From: an uncultured Collinsella sp.
Lineage (GTDB): Bacteria > Actinomycetota > Coriobacteriia > Coriobacteriales > Coriobacteriaceae
Length of the DNA: 8,390 bases
Direction of reading: 5' to 3'
NCBI GenBank assembly: GCA_900542175.1
Contig: UQNC01000064.1
Span: forward strand, 1 to 8,390
Part shown: piece after piece, positions 6,284 to 8,390 of the stretch
How positions within the stretch are numbered: position 1 is the first letter of the stretch
How the letters are laid out: every line of letters begins with the position of its first letter
Translations under genes and position numbers: made by a program
Notes under the pieces: model-generated
The model's database searches: none
What the model was told of the DNA's origin: nothing
What the model saw: only the letters and a program-made list of their open reading frames with translations

Positions 6284-6313
6284 CCGCTGTAGCCGTGGTT
6301 GATGTGGCAGCGG
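6284..6313. other. weak hairpin between convergent genes
   Basis: CCGCTG (6284-6289) pairs with CAGCGG (6308-6313) across 18 unpaired bases. It fills the 42-base gap between the metA stop and the cyclo-ligase stop. No T-run follows on either strand, so termination here is unproven; it is the only structure I see in the gap. Confidence 0.3.
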
Positions 6314-6910
6314 TTAGGCGCTGATGATGTGGGGCAGCGGCAGATCGTGGGCGTCGGTGGGGATGTGGTCGACGCGTTGTTCGTCAAAGGCGATGCCGAC
6401 GATTTGACATACGGGCGAGAGCATGGGCAGGTAGCGGTCATAGCAGCCGCCGCCGTAGCCTAGGCGCGTGCCGGTGCGGTCGAATGCTACGAGCGGCACG
6501 ACGATCATGTCGAGAGCTTCGGCAGGCACGATAGGGAAGCGGCTGCTGTCGATGTCCGTGGCCGCAAAGGCCCGCGTGGGGTGGGCGATAAACGTAGCCG
6601 CGTCCGCGTCGCCGGCAGCAACTGCCCGCATACACATGCGCTGGCCACAAGCTGCGGCGTCTGTTGCCGAGAGCATGCACGGATAGGCCACGCGCCAGCC
6701 ACGTTTGGAGGCAGCTGCGGCAAACGCGGCTGAGTCGACTTCGGAACCCATCGCGGCATAGACGGCAACGGTGTGCGGCGCCGCGGCATCCAAGCGGCCC
6801 AGCAGCTCAACCAGCCGCGCACAGATATCAGCAGACTTCGCCGCCCGCAAGTCCAAATCAAGAGCATCGCGCCGAGCAATCACCGCCCGCCGCAACTCAG
6901 CCTTGTCCAT
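6314..6910 (-). CDS. 5-formyltetrahydrofolate cyclo-ligase
   Basis: A 198-residue ATP-dependent enzyme (5,10-methenyltetrahydrofolate synthetase) that converts 5-formyl-THF to 5,10-methenyl-THF, returning the storage/inhibitory form to the one-carbon pool. It has the N-terminal KAELRRAVIARRDAL helix, the central GSEVDS region and the diagnostic glycine-rich signature LGYGGGCYDRYL (150-161) involved in nucleotide binding. The length is normal. I chose the ATG at 6910, which has GAGG eight bases upstream. An upstream TTG at 6937 would add nine residues but lies inside a palindromic repeat and has no ribosome binding site. The gene is alanine-rich and converges on metA. Family members are often annotated fau, ygfA or mthfs; I leave the symbol blank. 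Confidence 0.93.
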   Translation of the reverse strand: MDKAELRRAVIARRDALDLDLRAAKSADICARLVELLGRLDAAAPHTVAVYAAMGSEVDSAAFAAAASKRGWRVAYPCMLSATDAAACGQRMCMRAVAAGDADAATFIAHPTRAFAATDIDSSRFPIVPAEALDMIVVPLVAFDRTGTRLGYGGGCYDRYLPMLSPVCQIVGIAFDEQRVDHIPTDAHDLPLPHIISA

Positions 6911-6926
6911 CCCGGCTTCCTCTCCC

Positions 6927-6965
6927 AAACCTACCAAAAAGGGACAGGTTTATTTTGGCAGGTTT
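6927..6965. repeat. REP-like palindrome, copy 1 (GGGACAGG core, plus orientation)
   Basis: AAACCT-A-CCAAAA (6927-6939) pairs with TTTTGG-C-AGGTTT (6953-6965), a 13-position stem with one mismatch and a 13-base loop holding GGGACAGG (6941-6948). The core has the opposite orientation to copies 2 and 3. With copy 2 it forms a head-to-head pair in the 6911-7038 gap, like the paired REPs of BIMEs. AT-rich arm ends could let it act as a weak bidirectional terminator. Confidence 0.75.
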
Positions 6966-6976
6966 TATCTGGGCAA
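6949..6976 (-). promoter_or_regulatory. possible cyclo-ligase promoter embedded in the repeat
   Basis: On the minus strand TTGCCC (6976-6971) and AATAAA (6954-6949) are 16 bp apart, scoring 4/6 each against consensus. A start near 6942 would give a leader of about 32 bases to the ATG at 6910. The -10 overlaps the palindrome. It is weak and found by eye only. Confidence 0.25.
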
Positions 6977-6982
6977 ATGTCG

Positions 6983-7021
6983 AAACTACCACAAAGGTGC
7001 CTGTCCCCTTTGTGGTGGTTT
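6983..7021. repeat. REP-like palindrome, copy 2 (minus orientation)
   Basis: AAACTACCACAAAGG (6983-6997) pairs with CCTTTGTGGTGGTTT (7007-7021) over 15 positions with a single T-G wobble and a nine-base loop. The minus-strand core reads GGGGACAGG. It lies 17 bases beyond the hicB stop. Bases 6988-7023 match copy 3 at 33 of 36 positions. Confidence 0.85.
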
Positions 7022-7038
7022 TGGCCCATGCGTTAACG

Positions 7039-7368
7039 CTATAACGCCGCGGCGATTGCTTCGGTCACAAACTTATTGAGTGACTCGCCCTTCTTTGCCG
7101 CCGCCAGTGCTGCCTGCTTGTGAAGCTCGGAGCCTGTTCTCACATTGAACGAGCCCTTAAAAGCCCGCTCTGGTTCCTTGCCCTTTTCGGCACAAAACTC
7201 AAGGTAATCGTCGACGGCGTCGTGGAAGCATTGCTCCACTTCTTCAGCCGTGGAGCCTTCAAATACAATTGCGTCCCTAATGCCGGCGACCATACCTGTT
7301 AGTACATGCTGCTCGGCATCGAACTCGACTGGGGCGAAATAGCCCTTGTATGCCAAAACGTTACTCAT
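7039..7368 (-). CDS. hicB: HicB-family antitoxin with C-terminal ribbon-helix-helix domain
   Basis: A 109-residue antitoxin that should bind HicA and repress its own operon. The N-terminal YKGYFAPVEFDAE..VLTGMVAGI (7-30) is the partial RNase H-like fold of HicB, and VFEGSTAEEVEQCFHDAVDDYLEFC (35-59) is its helix. KGSFNVRTGSELHKQAALAAAKKGESLNKFVTEAI (71-105) is a ribbon-helix-helix DNA-binding domain. I chose the ATG at 7368 because GGAGG (7378-7374) lies five bases upstream. An in-frame ATG at 7383 would add five residues but has no proper spacing. The start overlaps the end of hicA by 8 bases, and its ribosome binding site lies inside hicA, so the pair is translationally coupled. Toxin-first order is the usual HicAB layout. 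Confidence 0.92.
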   Translation of the reverse strand: MSNVLAYKGYFAPVEFDAEQHVLTGMVAGIRDAIVFEGSTAEEVEQCFHDAVDDYLEFCAEKGKEPERAFKGSFNVRTGSELHKQAALAAAKKGESLNKFVTEAIAAAL

Positions 7369-7624
7369 GACTGCCTCCGACATCCTGCAGAAATCGAACG
7401 ATGTTTCGAATTGTCCCCGCTGTCAATTCGTCAGATGGATGAGGCGCGTGCATCACGAACATCCTGCCATCTGAGGGCCTGTAGAAGCGAATGCGCGATC
7501 CGGATGTCTTGCCTTTGCTGTCCATTTCAAAGCCATATGAGGCCATGACTTTTAAAAAATCGGCATACCGATACGTCGAAGGGCAGCTAAACAGTTGGGC
7601 GATGAGTTTATCGGCTCGAGTCAT
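7361..7624 (-). CDS. hicA: HicA-family toxin, variant lacking the usual Gly-Ser-His
   Basis: An 87-residue small protein in the double-stranded RNA-binding-like HicA family, whose members cleave mRNA. The segment YGFEMDSKGKTSGSRIRFYRPSDG followed by HAPHPSDELTAGTIRNIVRFL aligns with the HicA core (strand-strand-strand-helix). The classical catalytic motif is Gly-Ser-His; here positions 42-44 are Gly-Ser-Arg, with His59 and His62 in HAPHP downstream. From memory, a HicA branch with GSR and a downstream H-x-PHP motif exists, so this is probably a natural subtype rather than a dead toxin. The start has GAGG four bases upstream. It is first in a two-gene operon with hicB and lower in GC than its neighbours, consistent with acquisition. 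Confidence 0.85.
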   Translation of the reverse strand: MTRADKLIAQLFSCPSTYRYADFLKVMASYGFEMDSKGKTSGSRIRFYRPSDGRMFVMHAPHPSDELTAGTIRNIVRFLQDVGGSHE

Positions 7625-7638
7625 CCCGCCTCACATTC

Positions 7639-7659
7639 TGCAACTATATTCTAGTTGCA
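7639..7659. promoter_or_regulatory. inverted repeat, candidate HicB operator
   Basis: TGCAACTA (7639-7646) and TAGTTGCA (7652-7659) are perfect inverted repeats with a five-base spacer, 15 bases upstream of the hicA start. The repeat overlaps the -10 (7648-7653) of the proximal hicA promoter candidate. This is where an autoregulating HicB dimer would be expected to bind. Confidence 0.65.
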
Positions 7660-7676
7660 ATTTAGATCCGATGCAA
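7648..7676 (-). promoter_or_regulatory. proximal hicAB promoter candidate (P2)
   Basis: On the minus strand TTGCAT (7676-7671) and TAGAAT (7653-7648) have a 17-bp spacer. The -10 scores 5/6 and the -35 only 3/6. The start would be near 7641, with a leader of about 17 bases. Confidence 0.4.
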
Positions 7677-7684
7677 TCACCCAT

Positions 7685-7713
7685 ACTATAGAACATGTGT
7701 ACGTATAGAACAA
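7685..7713 (-). promoter_or_regulatory. distal hicAB promoter candidate (P1)
   Basis: On the minus strand TTGTTC (7713-7708) and TATAGT (7690-7685) have an exact 17-bp spacer, scoring 4/6 and 5/6. The -35 lies in the second unit of the tandem repeat and within the GAAC-N4-GTTC box, so a protein bound there would block it. The start would be near 7678, with a leader of about 54 bases. Confidence 0.6.
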
Positions 7714-7720
7714 GTGTTCG
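7687..7720. repeat. tandem 17-bp direct repeat
   Basis: TATAGAACATGTGTACG (7687-7703) is followed directly by TATAGAACAAGTGTTCG (7704-7720); 15 of 17 bases match. The unit begins with TATAGAACA, close to the ATAGAAC units in front of the deglycase gene. The repeat abuts palindrome copy 3. Confidence 0.85.
7708..7719. promoter_or_regulatory. LexA-like SOS box candidate
   Basis: GAACAAGTGTTC fits the Gram-positive LexA/DinR core GAAC-R-N-R-Y-GTTY at every position. The first tandem unit has a degraded version, GAACATGTGTAC (7691-7702). The box overlaps the -35 of P1. HicB or another regulator could use the same dyad, so SOS control is inference. Confidence 0.4.
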
Positions 7721-7757
7721 AACCACTACAAAGGGGCCTGTCCCCTTTGTAGTGGTT
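7721..7757. repeat. REP-like palindrome, copy 3 (minus orientation)
   Basis: AACCACTACAAAGGGG (7721-7736) and CCCCTTTGTAGTGGTT (7742-7757) form a perfect 16-bp stem with loop CCTGT. It sits 13 bases past the stop of the M16C peptidase gene and could end its transcript, although the minus-strand flank has no T-run. Bases 7725-7760 match 6988-7023 at 33 of 36 positions. Confidence 0.9.
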
Positions 7758-7770
7758 TTGCTTGCTGTGG

Positions 7771-8390
7771 TTAGCCCATCAGGTCGACTACGTTAAAGCC
7801 GGCGTTGCTCTTGGCGATGACGTCACGGCCGCCAAAGACGCAGGTGGGCGACTCGGCTGCGATGCGCGTCACGTCGGTGCCGAGCGAGCGCAGCTCACCG
7901 GGCGTGGCGGCGAGCATCTGGGCGCGACGCTCCTCGCGCGCATGCGGATCGAGCCCGGCCAGGTAGGTCGTGTTGCGGCGCTTGGTGAGCGCGTACGGCT
8001 TCACCGGCGCGTCCATGCCGCTCACGCAGCTCACGATAAAGCCCTCAAAGGCGGCTTCGTCGGGCTCAAAGCTGCCAAGCCATGCACCCGCGCGCTCCAC
8101 GCGCTCAATCGAAGGATCGATCGCCGGGTCGCGGTAGGTGTAGAACGCCGTCTGGCGCTCGCCGGCTGCGCGGAATCCGCAGCCGTATGCACCGCCCTTC
8201 ACGCGAATCTCGTTCCACAGGTAATCGTAGGAGAGCGCGTTGGCAGCCACGGCCCAAGCGCCTGTCACGTCAATGCCCAGGCGACGCGGATCGCACGCAC
8301 GCGCGGCAAAGCAGATGTCGCTGGGGATCACGAAAGCCTCGTGGCGGTCGCACGGCGCCGGCACCGCGAGCGCGTCGCGGCCGGCACCGT
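7771..8390 (-). CDS. M16C zinc metallopeptidase (PreP/Cym1-like), C-terminal part, cut by window edge
   Basis: The reading frame is open to the right edge, so only about the last 206 residues are present, of a protein that in this family is usually near 950-1000 residues. The diagnostic stretch is LWNEIRVKGGAYGCGF followed by FYTYRDP, characteristic of the fourth domain of the insulinase-type M16C clam-shell enzymes. The catalytic HxxEH of the N-terminal domain would lie outside the window. Such enzymes degrade peptides inside a closed chamber; the bacterial ones are mostly cytosolic. The visible end, VVDLMG then TAA, is normal. A GTG at 8364 is in frame but is not the true start, because homologous sequence continues upstream (AGRDALAVPAPCD). 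Palindrome copy 3 follows directly. Confidence 0.88.
   Translation of the reverse strand, partial: GAGRDALAVPAPCDRHEAFVIPSDICFAARACDPRRLGIDVTGAWAVAANALSYDYLWNEIRVKGGAYGCGFRAAGERQTAFYTYRDPAIDPSIERVERAGAWLGSFEPDEAAFEGFIVSCVSGMDAPVKPYALTKRRNTTYLAGLDPHAREERRAQMLAATPGELRSLGTDVTRIAAESPTCVFGGRDVIAKSNAGFNVVDLMG

Noticed and set aside
6911..6937. Longer cyclo-ligase start at TTG 6937
   Set aside because: It starts inside a palindromic repeat without a ribosome binding site; the ATG at 6910 has GAGG at proper spacing and suits the family N-terminus.
6927..7760. CRISPR array
   Set aside because: The three repeats are self-complementary hairpins of different length and orientation with irregular spacing and genes between them, so they are not CRISPR repeats.

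Overview
The window looks like chromosomal DNA from a high-GC Gram-positive gut anaerobe. My best guess is a coriobacterium such as Collinsella, based on the strong G/C third-position bias, the mix of genes and the style of the short 'GGGACAGG' palindromes. This is recognition from memory, not a database match. Most of the sequence is ordinary and densely coding, with one accessory-looking island at about 6911-7770.

Layout. 1-178 is a leader with a small hairpin, a 36-bp near-perfect palindrome and a TATAAT box. 179-2152 (+) is a full-length RecQ helicase. 2155-2910 (+) is a HutC-type GntR/UTRA regulator, two bases after recQ and so probably co-translated with it. 2911-3054 is a structured control region: two copies of a 17-bp motif exactly 62 bp apart, a promoter with a palindrome between its -35 and -10, and a 5' UTR hairpin. 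It precedes 3055-4023 (+), a two-SIS-domain sugar-phosphate deglycase related to FrlB/FraB. 4156-5133 (-) is an L-2-hydroxyisocaproate/L-lactate-type dehydrogenase ending in a strong terminator at 4073-4110. 5345-6271 (+) is MetA, with Glu at the residue that predicts acetyl-CoA rather than succinyl-CoA use. 6314-6910 (-) is 5-formyltetrahydrofolate cyclo-ligase. 7039-7624 (-) is a hicA-hicB toxin-antitoxin pair. 7771-8390 (-) is the C-terminal end of an M16C (PreP-like) metallopeptidase that runs off the right edge.

How the parts may work together. The UTRA regulator probably senses a phosphorylated sugar or amino-sugar and controls the deglycase next to it; no kinase or transporter for that pathway is in the window. 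MetA and the cyclo-ligase both touch methionine/one-carbon metabolism but converge on each other and are not an operon. The hicAB pair is more AT-rich than its surroundings. It is bracketed by palindromes of one family, two of which share 33 of 36 bases with a compensatory base-pair change. Its upstream region carries a 17-bp tandem repeat, a good sigma70-type promoter whose -35 lies within a GAAC-N4-GTTC (LexA-like) box, and a second palindrome over another possible -10.

I found no clearly new multi-gene system. The best candidates for new biology are the control region of the deglycase gene and the palindrome-flanked, possibly SOS-linked hicAB island with its atypical HicA active-site region.
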